64,000 bases of DNA. It comes from Pseudoxanthomonas composti (GTDB taxonomy: Bacteria; Pseudomonadota; Gammaproteobacteria; Xanthomonadales; Xanthomonadaceae). The DNA lies in the NCBI RefSeq assembly GCF_004122095.1, contig NZ_SAWZ01000001.1, forward strand, positions 739,375-803,374, written 5' to 3'. A program made the position numbers and the translations under genes. Below are positions 41,133-49,450 of this stretch, in pieces; within the stretch, counting starts at the first letter, position 1; each line of letters opens with the position of its first letter. Under the pieces are notes generated by a model that saw nothing but the letters and a program-made list of their open reading frames with translations, was not told the origin of the DNA and did not search any database.

Positions 41133-41329
41133 TGACCACGCCGAACGCCCCACAGATCGCCACGGCCGCCGTGTCGGCCACGCTGGCCTTTTCCGCCACC
41201 GTGGCCAGCGCGCGCTCCAGGCGCCTGTGCGACACGCCGCTGGCCCCCGCGCTGCAGCCGGCCCCCACGCTGATCCAAGCGCCCGCCACGGGCGCGCCGC
41301 AATTCCCGCAATCCGAAGAGGCCGCGTAA
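41132..41329 (+). CDS. 65-residue unknown protein between leuC and leuD
   Basis: A small frame whose ATG overlaps the leuC stop (TGATG) and whose TAA overlaps the leuD ATG (TAATG). The sequence starts [20 protein letters not shown], is rich in Ala, Thr and Pro, and has one Cys; no domain was recognised. A mildly hydrophobic stretch spans residues ~9-28 but is not a strong signal peptide. The tight coupling on both sides suggests it is translated, either to make a real small protein or only to deliver ribosomes to leuD. Conservation in relatives is needed to decide. Confidence 0.55.
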   Translation: MTTPNAPQIATAAVSATLAFSATVASARSRRLCDTPLAPALQPAPTLIQAPATGAPQFPQSEEAA

Positions 41330-41910
41330 TGGGCGGATTCACCAGCCTGACCTCGCGCAGCGTCGTGCTGCGCCAGACCAATATCGACACCGACCAGATC
41401 ATCCCCGCGCGCTTTCTGTCCACCACCGAACGCGCCGGCCTGGGCAAGCACGCCTTCAACGACTGGCGCTGGCAGGCCGAGGGCGTGCCCAACCCGGAGT
41501 TCCCCTTCAACCAGCCGCACAATGCCGACCGCGCCATCCTGCTGGCCGGGCGCAACTTCGGTTGCGGCTCCTCGCGCGAGCACGCGCCGTGGGCGCTGAC
41601 CGACCTGGGCCTGCGCGCGGTGGTCTCCAGCGAGATCGCCGACATCTTCCGCAACAACAGCCTCAAGAACGGCCTGGTGCCGATCGTGCTGGCCGAGGCC
41701 GACGTGCAGGCGCTAATGGAGCGCCCGGACGACGCGCTGACCGTGGACGTGGCCGCACGCGAGCTGCGCACGCCCGATGGCCGCGTCTACCCCTTCCCGC
41801 TGGACGCCTTCGCCCAGACCTGCCTGATCGAAGGCGTGGACGAGATGGGTTACCTGCTGGCGCGCCAGCCCGAGATCGAACGTTACGAGAGCACCCTGCA
41901 TGCACGCTGA
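41329..41910 (+). CDS. leuD: 3-isopropylmalate dehydratase small subunit
   Basis: The 193-residue swivel-domain partner of LeuC. Landmarks are [20 protein letters not shown] near the start and the active-site loop [17 protein letters not shown], followed by [20 protein letters not shown]. The ATG at 41329 overlaps the stop of the small upstream frame; the longer frame extending upstream is a shadow of leuC. It ends 11 bp inside leuB. Confidence 0.96.
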   Translation: MGGFTSLTSRSVVLRQTNIDTDQIIPARFLSTTERAGLGKHAFNDWRWQAEGVPNPEFPFNQPHNADRAILLAGRNFGCGSSREHAPWALTDLGLRAVVSSEIADIFRNNSLKNGLVPIVLAEADVQALMERPDDALTVDVAARELRTPDGRVYPFPLDAFAQTCLIEGVDEMGYLLARQPEIERYESTLHAR

Positions 41911-42970
41911 CATTGTCGTCCTGCCTGGCGATGGCATCGGCCCGGAAGTGGCCACCGCCGCCGTCGCCGTCCTGAAGTCCATCGCCCAGCTGTACGACCA
42001 CGACTTCCAGTTCCAGGAACACGACATCGGGGGTGTCGCCATCGACCGCCACGGCGTGCCGTTGCCGGATGCCACCACCACCGCCTGCCAGCAGGCCGAT
42101 GCGGTGCTGCTGGGGGCGGTCGGTGGGCCCAAGTGGTCCGACCCCAACGCCAAGGTGCGCCCCGAGCAGGGCCTGCTGGCCATCCGCAAGGCGCTGGGCC
42201 TGTTCGCCAACCTGCGTCCGGTGCGCCCGCACGGCGCGGCGCTGGACGCCTCGCCGATCAAGCCGCACCTGCTGGCGGGCGTGGACATCGTGGTGGTCCG
42301 CGAGCTCACCGGCGGTATTTACTTTGGCGAGAAGACCCGCACGGCAGAGGCCGCCAGCGACCTGTGCAGCTACTCGGTGGCCGAGATCGAGCGGGTCATG
42401 CGCAGCGCCTTCAAGCTGGCCCGCGCACGCCGCGGCAAGGTGACCTCGGTGGACAAGGCCAACGTGCTGGAGACCTCGCGCCTGTGGCGCGACGTGGCCA
42501 CACGCATCGGCCGCGAGGAGTTCCCCGACGTGGCCCTGGAGCACCAGCTGGTCGATTCGATGGCCATGCACCTGCTGGCCAAGCCGCGCGAGTACGACGT
42601 GATCGTCACCGAGAACATGTTCGGCGACATCCTCACCGACGAGGCCTCGATGCTGGCCGGCTCGCTGGGCCTGCTGCCGTCGGCGTCGCTGGGCGAGGAA
42701 GGCAAGGTCGGTCTCTACGAGCCGATCCACGGCTCGGCCCCGGACATCGCCGGCAAGGGCATCGCCAACCCCTACGCGACCATCCTGTCGGCGGCCATGC
42801 TGCTGCGGCATTCGCTGGGCCTGGAGGAAGAAGCACAGGCCATCGAGCGCGCCGTCGGTGCCGCGCTGGAGGACAAGGCCTTCACCGCCGACCTGGCCCC
42901 GCCGGGCAACGCGCTGAGCACGACCCAGGCCACCGAGGCCGTGCTGTCGCGGCTGGGCGTGCCGGCCTGA
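41900..42970 (+). CDS. leuB: 3-isopropylmalate dehydrogenase
   Basis: LeuB oxidises 3-isopropylmalate with NAD+ and decarboxylates it to 2-ketoisocaproate. The 356 residues show [22 protein letters not shown], the substrate-loop [59 protein letters not shown] in separate pieces, and [18 protein letters not shown] near the NAD site. It overlaps leuD by 11 bp and is the last gene of the operon; a hairpin follows 12 bp downstream. Confidence 0.97.
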   Translation: MHADIVVLPGDGIGPEVATAAVAVLKSIAQLYDHDFQFQEHDIGGVAIDRHGVPLPDATTTACQQADAVLLGAVGGPKWSDPNAKVRPEQGLLAIRKALGLFANLRPVRPHGAALDASPIKPHLLAGVDIVVVRELTGGIYFGEKTRTAEAASDLCSYSVAEIERVMRSAFKLARARRGKVTSVDKANVLETSRLWRDVATRIGREEFPDVALEHQLVDSMAMHLLAKPREYDVIVTENMFGDILTDEASMLAGSLGLLPSASLGEEGKVGLYEPIHGSAPDIAGKGIANPYATILSAAMLLRHSLGLEEEAQAIERAVGAALEDKAFTADLAPPGNALSTTQATEAVLSRLGVPA

Positions 42971-42981
42971 ACCACCACATC

Positions 42982-43007
42982 GGCCTGTCCGGCACATCGG
43001 ACAGGCC
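42982..43007 (+). terminator. Hairpin after leuB, probable end of the ilv-leu operon
   Basis: A perfect 10-bp stem (GGCCTGTCCG at 42982-42991, CGGACAGGCC at 42998-43007) with a 6-nt loop, starting 12 bp after the leuB stop. There is no T-run, so it may work with Rho or as a 3'-end stabiliser. Confidence 0.6.
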
Positions 43008-43137
43008 TGTATGCCGATCCCCGTCGCGCGCCTGGTTGCCGCGCTGTCACGTGGCGTGCATCGGCATGTAAGACCAGCATCAAACACGGGCACTAGCCTG
43101 GATCGTCTGACTCCACCCAGCCAGGACGATCCCAGCG

Positions 43138-45219
43138 ATGAGCACGTACAGCCGTGACGGCAAGGTCCGCAACACCAGCGGCAACGAACCTTTCAGCACC
43201 ATCCTGGAGCGCCAGCTCTCGCGCCGGCGCGTGATGCATGGCGGCCTGACCGCCATGGCCGCGATGATGGCCGGCGGCGCCCTGACCGCCTGCAGCAGCG
43301 ACAAAGACACGCCCAAGCCCACACCCGGCGCGCCGGCGCCAACGCCTGCGCCCACGCCCGCCCCGGCCCCGTCGCCGCCGACGCTCGGCTTCCAGTCGCT
43401 GCCCAATTCGATGACCGATGCGGCCGTGGTGCCGGCCGGCTACGTGGCGCACATCCTGGGCGCCTGGGGCACGCCGCTCAACAGCCTGGCGGCCGAATGG
43501 AAGTCCGACGGCACCAACACCTCCACCGATCAGGCCAATGCCACCGGCATGCACCATGACGGCCTCCACTACTTCGCCTTGAACAACAGCTCCAGCGATG
43601 GGCTGCTGGCGATCAACTTCGAGTACATCGACCAGGACGCGCTGCATCCCAACGGGGCCACCCTGAGCGCCGGCAAGCGCCCGGTGGAGGAAGTGCGCAA
43701 GGAGATCAACGCGCACGGCACAGGCGTCTACCGCGTGCGCCGCAGCGCCGGTCGCTGGAGCATCGTCAAGGACGATGCGCACAACCGCCGCTTCACCTCG
43801 GCCACGGTCATGGACCTGGCCGGCCCGGTGGCCGGCAGCCCGTACGCGGTCACCCCGTTCTCGCCCACCGGCCGGCAGACGCGCGGCACCAATAACAACT
43901 GCGGCAACGGCTACACGCCCTGGGGCACCTACCTGACCTGCGAGGAAAACTGGGCCGGCTATTTCCGCAACAGCGGCACGCGCAGCGCCGACCAGGATCG
44001 GCTGGGCGTGGGCCGCAGCTCCACGCGCTACGGCTGGGACACCGCCGCTGGCGACGCAAGCGAGGTCGATGGCGAATTCGCCCGCTGGAACGTCACCCCC
44101 AGCGGCGCCTCGGCGGCCGAGGACTACCGCAACGAAGCCAACACCTTCGGCTATGTAGTGGAGATCGACCCGTACGATCCCACCACGCGCGCGGTCAAGC
44201 GCACCGCGCTGGGTCGCTTCGCCCACGAAGGCGCCTGGCCGGGCAACGTCAAGGCCGGCCAGCCGGTGAGCTTCTACAGCGGCGACGATTCGCGCTTCGA
44301 GTACGTCTACCGCTTCGTGTCCGAAGCGTTGTGGGACCCGGCCGATGCCGCACCCAGCAATCGCCTGGCGACCGGCGCCAAGTACCTGGACCGCGGCACG
44401 CTGTACGTGGCGCGCTTCAACGACGACGGCACCGGCGCCTGGCTGGCACTGCGCGAGGACAGCGTGACCCGCGACGGGCGCACGCTCGGCGCGATCTACG
44501 GCAACCTGGCCAACATCATCCTCAACACCCGCGGCGCGGCCGATGCGCTGGGCGCCACGCCGATGGATCGCCCGGAATGGACCACGGTCAATCCGCTCAA
44601 CGGCGAGATCTACCTGACCCTGACCAACAACAGCCAGCGTACCGCCGCCCAGCTCAACGCCGCCAATCCGCGCGCCAACAACGTCAACGGCCACATCATC
44701 CGCTGGGCCGAGGACGCCGGCCGTGACAGCTTCAAGTGGGACATCTTCGTGTTCGGGTCCGACGCCGGCGCGACCGCCGAAACCAACCGCTCGGGCCTGA
44801 CCGCGCTGAACCAGTTCGCCAGCCCGGACGGCATGACCTTCGATAGCCGCGGCATCCTGTGGTTCCAGACCGACAACGGCATCGACGGCGGCCGCAGCAA
44901 TGCCGTGGCCCAGAGCACCAACGACCAGATGCTGGCGGTGGTGCCGGCGGCGGTGAAGAACGCCGCCGGCGCCCAGACCGGCATCGATGCCAGCAACCAG
45001 GCGCTGCTGCGGCGGTTCTTCGTGGGCCCGAACGAATGCGAGGTCACCGGGGTGACCTTCACCCCGGACAACACCTCGGTGTTCATCAACATCCAGCACC
45101 CGGGCAACTGGCCTTACGACACCGATGCCACGCTGGCCGCGCCCAGCGGCGTCCGGGTGCGGCCGCGCTCGTCCACCGTGGTGATCCAGAAGGCCGACGG
45201 CGGCGCGATCGGCGTCTGA
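43138..45219 (+). CDS. phoX: PhoX-family alkaline phosphatase with Tat signal
   Basis: A 693-residue exported phosphatase of the PhoX (DUF839) family, which releases phosphate from organic esters using Ca2+ and Fe3+. A twin-arginine signal, SRRRVMHGG (residues 28-36), precedes the hydrophobic stretch LTAMAAMMAGGALTACSSD; the Cys could also be a lipobox. A Pro/Ala/Thr-rich linker (PTPAPTPAPAPSP) leads into the catalytic domain, with PWGTYLTCEENWAGYF, DPYDPTTRAVKRTALGRFAHEG and SPDGMTFDSRGILWFQTDNG as family blocks. A CTGTCAC at 43044-43050 resembles half a Pho box, but the second half is poor. It is a single gene after the leu operon. Confidence 0.92.
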   Translation: MSTYSRDGKVRNTSGNEPFSTILERQLSRRRVMHGGLTAMAAMMAGGALTACSSDKDTPKPTPGAPAPTPAPTPAPAPSPPTLGFQSLPNSMTDAAVVPAGYVAHILGAWGTPLNSLAAEWKSDGTNTSTDQANATGMHHDGLHYFALNNSSSDGLLAINFEYIDQDALHPNGATLSAGKRPVEEVRKEINAHGTGVYRVRRSAGRWSIVKDDAHNRRFTSATVMDLAGPVAGSPYAVTPFSPTGRQTRGTNNNCGNGYTPWGTYLTCEENWAGYFRNSGTRSADQDRLGVGRSSTRYGWDTAAGDASEVDGEFARWNVTPSGASAAEDYRNEANTFGYVVEIDPYDPTTRAVKRTALGRFAHEGAWPGNVKAGQPVSFYSGDDSRFEYVYRFVSEALWDPADAAPSNRLATGAKYLDRGTLYVARFNDDGTGAWLALREDSVTRDGRTLGAIYGNLANIILNTRGAADALGATPMDRPEWTTVNPLNGEIYLTLTNNSQRTAAQLNAANPRANNVNGHIIRWAEDAGRDSFKWDIFVFGSDAGATAETNRSGLTALNQFASPDGMTFDSRGILWFQTDNGIDGGRSNAVAQSTNDQMLAVVPAAVKNAAGAQTGIDASNQALLRRFFVGPNECEVTGVTFTPDNTSVFINIQHPGNWPYDTDATLAAPSGVRVRPRSSTVVIQKADGGAIGV

Positions 45220-45304
45220 GCGCGGGCCCGCGCCCGGCTGGCCTTCGCGCCGGCCGGGCGTGGGCGCATGGGTATGATGGACCTACGCCGCACCGACACC
45301 CCAC

Positions 45305-45622
45305 ATGCGCCCGCCCCGCCGTCACGATGCCCCACCCGCCCCCGCGCCCTGGAAGTTCTGGGCCGGCATGGCGGTCTGTGGCCTGTGCGGGGCGTTCGGC
45401 AGTCGCTATGGCGCCGAGCACGGCCAGGCCTATCTGGGCGCGGCCGCCGGCAGCATCCTGGGCGGGTTCGCCTATTACCGCCTGGCCTTCGCGCGCCGGA
45501 ACAAGCCTGAGCCGGCGCCAGAGCCAGAGCTGCCCGAGCGCAGCGCCACACGCTACCCGCCGCCGGTGCAGCGCCCCCAGGACCACCAGGCGCCGTCCCG
45601 GCCGCGGGACGAAGCGCCCTAG
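45305..45622 (+). CDS. Small membrane protein, function unknown
   Basis: A 105-residue protein with two short hydrophobic stretches (FWAGMAVCGLCGAFGSRYG and YLGAAAGSILGGFAYYRLAF) containing glycine-zipper-like spacing, followed by a Pro/Glu-rich soluble tail. It could be an inner-membrane hairpin protein. No family was recognised. It starts 85 bp after phoX and ends about 60 bp before the acetyltransferase start. Coding potential is moderate; the competing frames are arginine-rich shadows. Confidence 0.5.
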   Translation: MRPPRRHDAPPAPAPWKFWAGMAVCGLCGAFGSRYGAEHGQAYLGAAAGSILGGFAYYRLAFARRNKPEPAPEPELPERSATRYPPPVQRPQDHQAPSRPRDEAP

Positions 45623-45683
45623 CAGGATGGGCATGTCCAGCGCATCGAGGACGCCTGGGTGCGCGCAAGGCGGACCGCAGGGC

Positions 45684-46172
45684 ATGGACACCCTTCGGAG
45701 CTATCAGCCGGACGATCTCGCGGCCTGCCTGGGGTTGTTCGATGAGAACCTGCCGGCGTTTTTCGCCGCTGAAGAGCGCTCCGCCTTCGTGCGCTTCCTG
45801 ACGCGCCATGCGGCCCAATGGAACTACCAGGTCCTGGAGCGTGCCGGGCAGGTCGTGGCCAGCGCCGGCTACGCCCTGGGGCCGGCGGTCGGTGTGGCCA
45901 GCCTGTGCTGGGGCATGGTGCATCCCAGGCTGCATCGACAAGGGCTGGGCACGGTCTTGCTCCAGGCCAGGCTGCGGGCCTTGCGCGAAAGGCCGGACAT
46001 CGCGCAGGTCGTGCTGGATACCAGCCAGCACACCCAGGCCTTCTATGCCCGCTTCGGCTTCGTGGCAACGCGCGTCGTCCCCGGGGGCTATGGGCCGGGC
46101 CTGGACAGGTGGGACATGGCGCTGGCGCTGGAAACGCCGCAAGCGCCCGACGAAGCCCGTCCGGAATTGTGA
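45684..46172 (+). CDS. GNAT-family N-acetyltransferase
   Basis: A 162-residue acetyltransferase. The N-terminal strand MDTLRSYQPDDLAACLGLFD and the acetyl-CoA-binding loop HPRLHRQGLGTVLLQARL (the R/Q-x-x-G-x-G/A motif) are clear, followed by VVLDTSQHTQAFYARFGFVA, typical of GNAT motifs A and B. The ATG at 45684 gives a natural start; the frame runs upstream as a phoX shadow and two earlier ATGs at 45627 and 45633 are less likely. The substrate is unknown. Confidence 0.82.
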   Translation: MDTLRSYQPDDLAACLGLFDENLPAFFAAEERSAFVRFLTRHAAQWNYQVLERAGQVVASAGYALGPAVGVASLCWGMVHPRLHRQGLGTVLLQARLRALRERPDIAQVVLDTSQHTQAFYARFGFVATRVVPGGYGPGLDRWDMALALETPQAPDEARPEL

Positions 46173-46385
46173 GCGCGCTTGCCATCAGGGCGCAGCGAAC
46201 GGGGCGCTGGGGGCGCGGGTCACTTTTGGCGCCTGCCGACTATCCTCCTTGGTTGGGCCCATTCAGCCAGGCGAGGCAGCGCGGCTCACAAGATGGAGCG
46301 TGCGGAAACGCGCGATTGCCCCGCCGCCTCCCCAGATGGCCCCCGCTCAGCCAAATAGCGAACCGGGTGGTATAGTATTGAGCCT

Positions 46386-47054
46386 ATGAGCGGTCAAGCC
46401 ATTTCAGCCAATCCTCATCCCGAGGCCAAATCGCCCAGCGGCCCCGGTCGCCCCAAGGATCTGGCCAAGCGTTCGGCCATCCTGGAAGCGGCCAAGACGC
46501 TGTTCCTGCGCGACGGTTTCGCCGGCACCAGCATGGACCAGATCGCCGGCGAGGCCGGCGTGTCCAAGCTGACGGTGTACAGCCACTTCGGCGACAAGGA
46601 GCACCTGTTCGCCGAGGCCATCCAGTCCAAGTGCCGCGACCTCATGCCGGACGAACTGTTCGAGTTCGACGACCTGCGCGGCTCGCTGCGCCAGCAGCTG
46701 GAGCGAATCGCCACGGCCTTCTTCGACATGGTCAGCAGCGAGGAGGCACTGAGCATCCATCGCATGCTCCTGGCCCCGGGCAATGGCGATGAGGGCCTGC
46801 GCCGGATCTTCTGGGAAGCCGGCCCGGCGCGCACGCATGCCGCCTTCGGCGCCTTCCTTGCATCGCATGCCGCGGCCGGCGAGCTGGACCTGCCCGATGC
46901 CCATATCGCCGCCCAGCAGTTCTTCACCTTGGTCAAGGGCGAGCTGCACTCGCGCCTGATGTGCGGCCTGTGCGAGCCGCTGACCGCCGCCGAGCGCGCC
47001 CAGCACCTGCAATCGGCCATCGACATGTTCCTGCGGGCCTATGCGGTCCGTTGA
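46386..47054 (+). CDS. TetR/AcrR-family transcriptional regulator
   Basis: A 222-residue repressor-type protein. The N-terminal helix-turn-helix domain is clear: ILEAAKTLFLRDGFAGTSMD followed by QIAGEAGVSKLTVYSHFGDK. The C-terminal ligand domain (HRMLLAPGNGDEGLRRIFWE, EQFFTLVKGEL-like) resembles the AefR-type group often found near efflux genes. A TATAGT at 46371-46376, just 10 bp before the ATG, looks like a -10 box, implying a very short leader. Downstream are pcm and tolC on the same strand, so control of tolC expression, and with it efflux, is a reasonable inference. Confidence 0.9.
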   Translation: MSGQAISANPHPEAKSPSGPGRPKDLAKRSAILEAAKTLFLRDGFAGTSMDQIAGEAGVSKLTVYSHFGDKEHLFAEAIQSKCRDLMPDELFEFDDLRGSLRQQLERIATAFFDMVSSEEALSIHRMLLAPGNGDEGLRRIFWEAGPARTHAAFGAFLASHAAAGELDLPDAHIAAQQFFTLVKGELHSRLMCGLCEPLTAAERAQHLQSAIDMFLRAYAVR

Positions 47055-47198
47055 ACGCGCCCGCCTCCTGCCGGCTGCTCCGGAGGTCCCGGTGACTTCC
47101 GGCACTGCGTGCGGCCAGGGGTGCTTGTCCATCCTGTGCCTGCCGAAGCAGGCTGGCGGCCGCTAGAATTGCAGCCCCACGCGCCCACGAGTTTTCCC

Positions 47199-47855
47199 AT
47201 GACGATCAACTATTCCCAAGCCCGCGAGAACATGGTCGAGCAGCAGGTCCGTCCCTGGGACGTGCTGGACCTGCGCGTGCTGAACGTGCTGTCCACCCTG
47301 CCGCGCGAAGCTTTCGTGCCGGAACTGCATCGTGCCCTGGCGTACTCGGACATCGAGCTGCCGATCGGGCATGGCCAGAAGATGATGAAGCCGGTGATCG
47401 AAGGCCGCACCCTGCAGGCGCTGGACCTCCAGCCCGGCGAGGAAGTGCTGGAGATCGGCACCGGCAGCGGTTTCCTCGCCGCCTGTCTGGGCGCGCTGGG
47501 CCGCGAGGTGGTCAGCCTCGAACTGCACCCCGAGCTGGCCGCGCAGGCGCGCGCCGCCCTGGACGCCACCGGCCTTGGCAACAACGTCCGCATCGAGCAG
47601 GCCGATGCCCTGAGCTACACCACCGATCGCAAGTTCGATGCGGTGTGCGTGACCGCGGCGGTGGACACCATTCCCGAGCGCTTCCTGGAATGGCTGCGCC
47701 CGAGCGGCCGTCTGTTCGTGGTCCGTGGCCGCTCGCCGGTCATGGAAGCGGTGCTGGTGCACAAGGATGTCAACGGCCCGCGCATCGAATCGTTGTTCGA
47801 AACCGACATCGCCTACCTCGCAGGCGCCGCGCCGGCGCCGCAATTCGTGTTCTAA
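47199..47855 (+). CDS. pcm: Protein-L-isoaspartate O-methyltransferase family protein
   Basis: A 218-residue SAM methyltransferase of the PCMT family, which repairs isoaspartyl damage in proteins. The start MTINYSQARENMVEQQVRPW is typical of the Pcm-like paralogue that precedes tolC in Proteobacteria. Motif I is VLEIGTGSGFLAACL; the family block ELPIGHGQKMMKPVIEGR corresponds to the conserved substrate region (G-H-G-Q-x-x). The upstream frame is open but the ATG at 47199 fits the family. tolC begins 22 bp after its stop. Actual repair activity of this paralogue is uncertain. Confidence 0.9.
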   Translation: MTINYSQARENMVEQQVRPWDVLDLRVLNVLSTLPREAFVPELHRALAYSDIELPIGHGQKMMKPVIEGRTLQALDLQPGEEVLEIGTGSGFLAACLGALGREVVSLELHPELAAQARAALDATGLGNNVRIEQADALSYTTDRKFDAVCVTAAVDTIPERFLEWLRPSGRLFVVRGRSPVMEAVLVHKDVNGPRIESLFETDIAYLAGAAPAPQFVF

Positions 47856-47877
47856 GAAAACGCTCAAGGACCCCCAG

Positions 47878-49314
47878 ATGACACCTCGCCTTCTCGCTGC
47901 GGCGCTCGCCCTGGCCCTGGCCCCCGCCGCCGGCGCCTCCGACCTGATGCAGACCTATGAAATGGCCCGCAACGGCGACCCGCAGCTGGCCGCGGCCGAG
48001 TCCAACCGGCTTGCGCAGAAGGAAGGCGCGGTGCAGGCGCTGGGCGCGCTGCTGCCGCAGGTCAACGGCAGCGCCGGGTTGACCCAGAGCGCGCAGAAGG
48101 ACACCCGCGACGGCGTCGATGGCGGCTGGTCCAACACCATCTCCCAGCGCACCTACCGCGCCACGCTGACGCAGTCGGTGGTGGACTTCGGGCAATTCGC
48201 CACCCTGCGTGGGCAGAAGGCCTTGAGCACCGCGGCCGACTACGACCTGGATTCGGCCAACAACTCGCTGATCGTGCGCACCTCGGCGGCCTACTTCGAC
48301 GTGCTGGTGGCGATCGAGACCCTGGCCGCGGCCGAGGCCCAGCAGACCGCGCTGCAGAAGCAGTTCGACTTCGCCCAGAAGCGCCTGGACGTGGGTCTGG
48401 CGCCGATCACCGACGTGTACGAGGCCCAGGCGCAGTTCGACAGCGCCCGCGCCAACCTGATCACCTCGCGCAACCAGCTCAAGGACGCCTACCAGGCGCT
48501 GTACGAGATCACCGGCCAGCAGGTGCAGGACTTGCGCGCGCTGCCGGACGACTTCCGCCCGGAACTGCCCTCCAACCAGGACATCCAGGGCTGGGTGGAC
48601 ACCGCGCTGGCGCAGAACCCCTCGCTGAAGTCGATCGAGTACCAGGTCAAGTCCTCCGAGGCGTCCGTCAGCGCCGCCCGCGCCGGCCATCTGCCCAGCC
48701 TGTCGCTCAGCGGTAGCTACGGCCGCACCGCCACCTGGGGCACCCAGGCGGTATTCGATCCCGAGACCCAGGCTGTGCTCGGCCAGAACACCCACGGCGA
48801 CTCGCGCAGCGTCGGCCTGACGCTGAACATTCCGATCTTCGCCGGCGGCATCACCCAGTCGGCCGTGCGCCAGGCCATCGCCCAGCGCGACTCGGCGCAG
48901 GACGGACTGGAGCAGCAGCGCCGCGCCATCATCCGCAACACCCGCAACGCCTACCAGACCCTGGAGGCGGGCATCAGCGAGATCGAGGCCCGTCGCCTGG
49001 CCCTGGTCTCGGCACAGGCCGCCTACGATGCCTCGCAGGTCGGCCTGGAGGTCGGTACCCGCACCGTGCTGGACGTGCTGATCAACCAGCAGACCCTGTT
49101 CTCGGCACAGCAGTCCTACGCCTTGTCCAAGTACAACTACCTGCAGAACCGCCTGCTGCTGGCCCAGGCTGCGGGCACGCTGACCATCGAGGACCTGCAG
49201 AACGTCAACCGCCTGCTGACCGTCTCGGCCGATGCCCGCCTGGCCTCGCCGGGGACCTCGACGCTGACGCGCCCGGTCGCACCGACCGCCGCACCGGCGA
49301 CGCAGACGCGCTGA
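47878..49314 (+). CDS. tolC: TolC-family outer-membrane channel
   Basis: A 478-residue outer-membrane efflux and type I secretion channel. A signal peptide (LLAAALALALAPAAGASD) is followed by two structural repeats of long helices: SDLMQTYEMARNGDPQLAAA and later DPETQAVLGQNTHGDSRSVG leading into LTLNIPIFAGGITQSAVRQA. DVLINQQTLFSAQQSYALSK and YNYLQNRLLLAQAAGTL are characteristic. The protein ends in a Pro/Ala/Thr-rich tail. No inner-membrane pump or adaptor gene is adjacent, as is usual for a general tolC. It follows tetR and pcm and is closed by an intrinsic terminator. Confidence 0.96.
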   Translation: MTPRLLAAALALALAPAAGASDLMQTYEMARNGDPQLAAAESNRLAQKEGAVQALGALLPQVNGSAGLTQSAQKDTRDGVDGGWSNTISQRTYRATLTQSVVDFGQFATLRGQKALSTAADYDLDSANNSLIVRTSAAYFDVLVAIETLAAAEAQQTALQKQFDFAQKRLDVGLAPITDVYEAQAQFDSARANLITSRNQLKDAYQALYEITGQQVQDLRALPDDFRPELPSNQDIQGWVDTALAQNPSLKSIEYQVKSSEASVSAARAGHLPSLSLSGSYGRTATWGTQAVFDPETQAVLGQNTHGDSRSVGLTLNIPIFAGGITQSAVRQAIAQRDSAQDGLEQQRRAIIRNTRNAYQTLEAGISEIEARRLALVSAQAAYDASQVGLEVGTRTVLDVLINQQTLFSAQQSYALSKYNYLQNRLLLAQAAGTLTIEDLQNVNRLLTVSADARLASPGTSTLTRPVAPTAAPATQTR

Positions 49315-49337
49315 TCGCAGCGGCGAGGCGTTGACAC

Positions 49338-49372
49338 GGAGGCGGGCCAGCGATGGCCCGCCTCCTTCGTTT
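49338..49372 (+). terminator. Intrinsic terminator after tolC
   Basis: A perfect 11-bp stem (GGAGGCGGGCC at 49338-49348, GGCCCGCCTCC at 49355-49365) with a 6-nt loop and a T-rich tail (TTCGTTT). Confidence 0.88.
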
Positions 49373-49450
49373 CAGCCCGTGGGGATCGCGGCGACGTGAC
49401 CATGGTCACTTGACCCTTTCCCGCCGCGGCGGCGATGGTCCAAGGCTGGC

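Noticed and set aside
43044..43064. Pho box ahead of phoX
   Set aside because: Only one CTGTCAC half is recognisable; the second repeat is too poor to claim a PhoB site.
49319..49340. TTGACA inside the tolC-tldD gap as promoter of the first tldD
   Set aside because: It overlaps the tolC terminator stem and has no -10 box at suitable distance.
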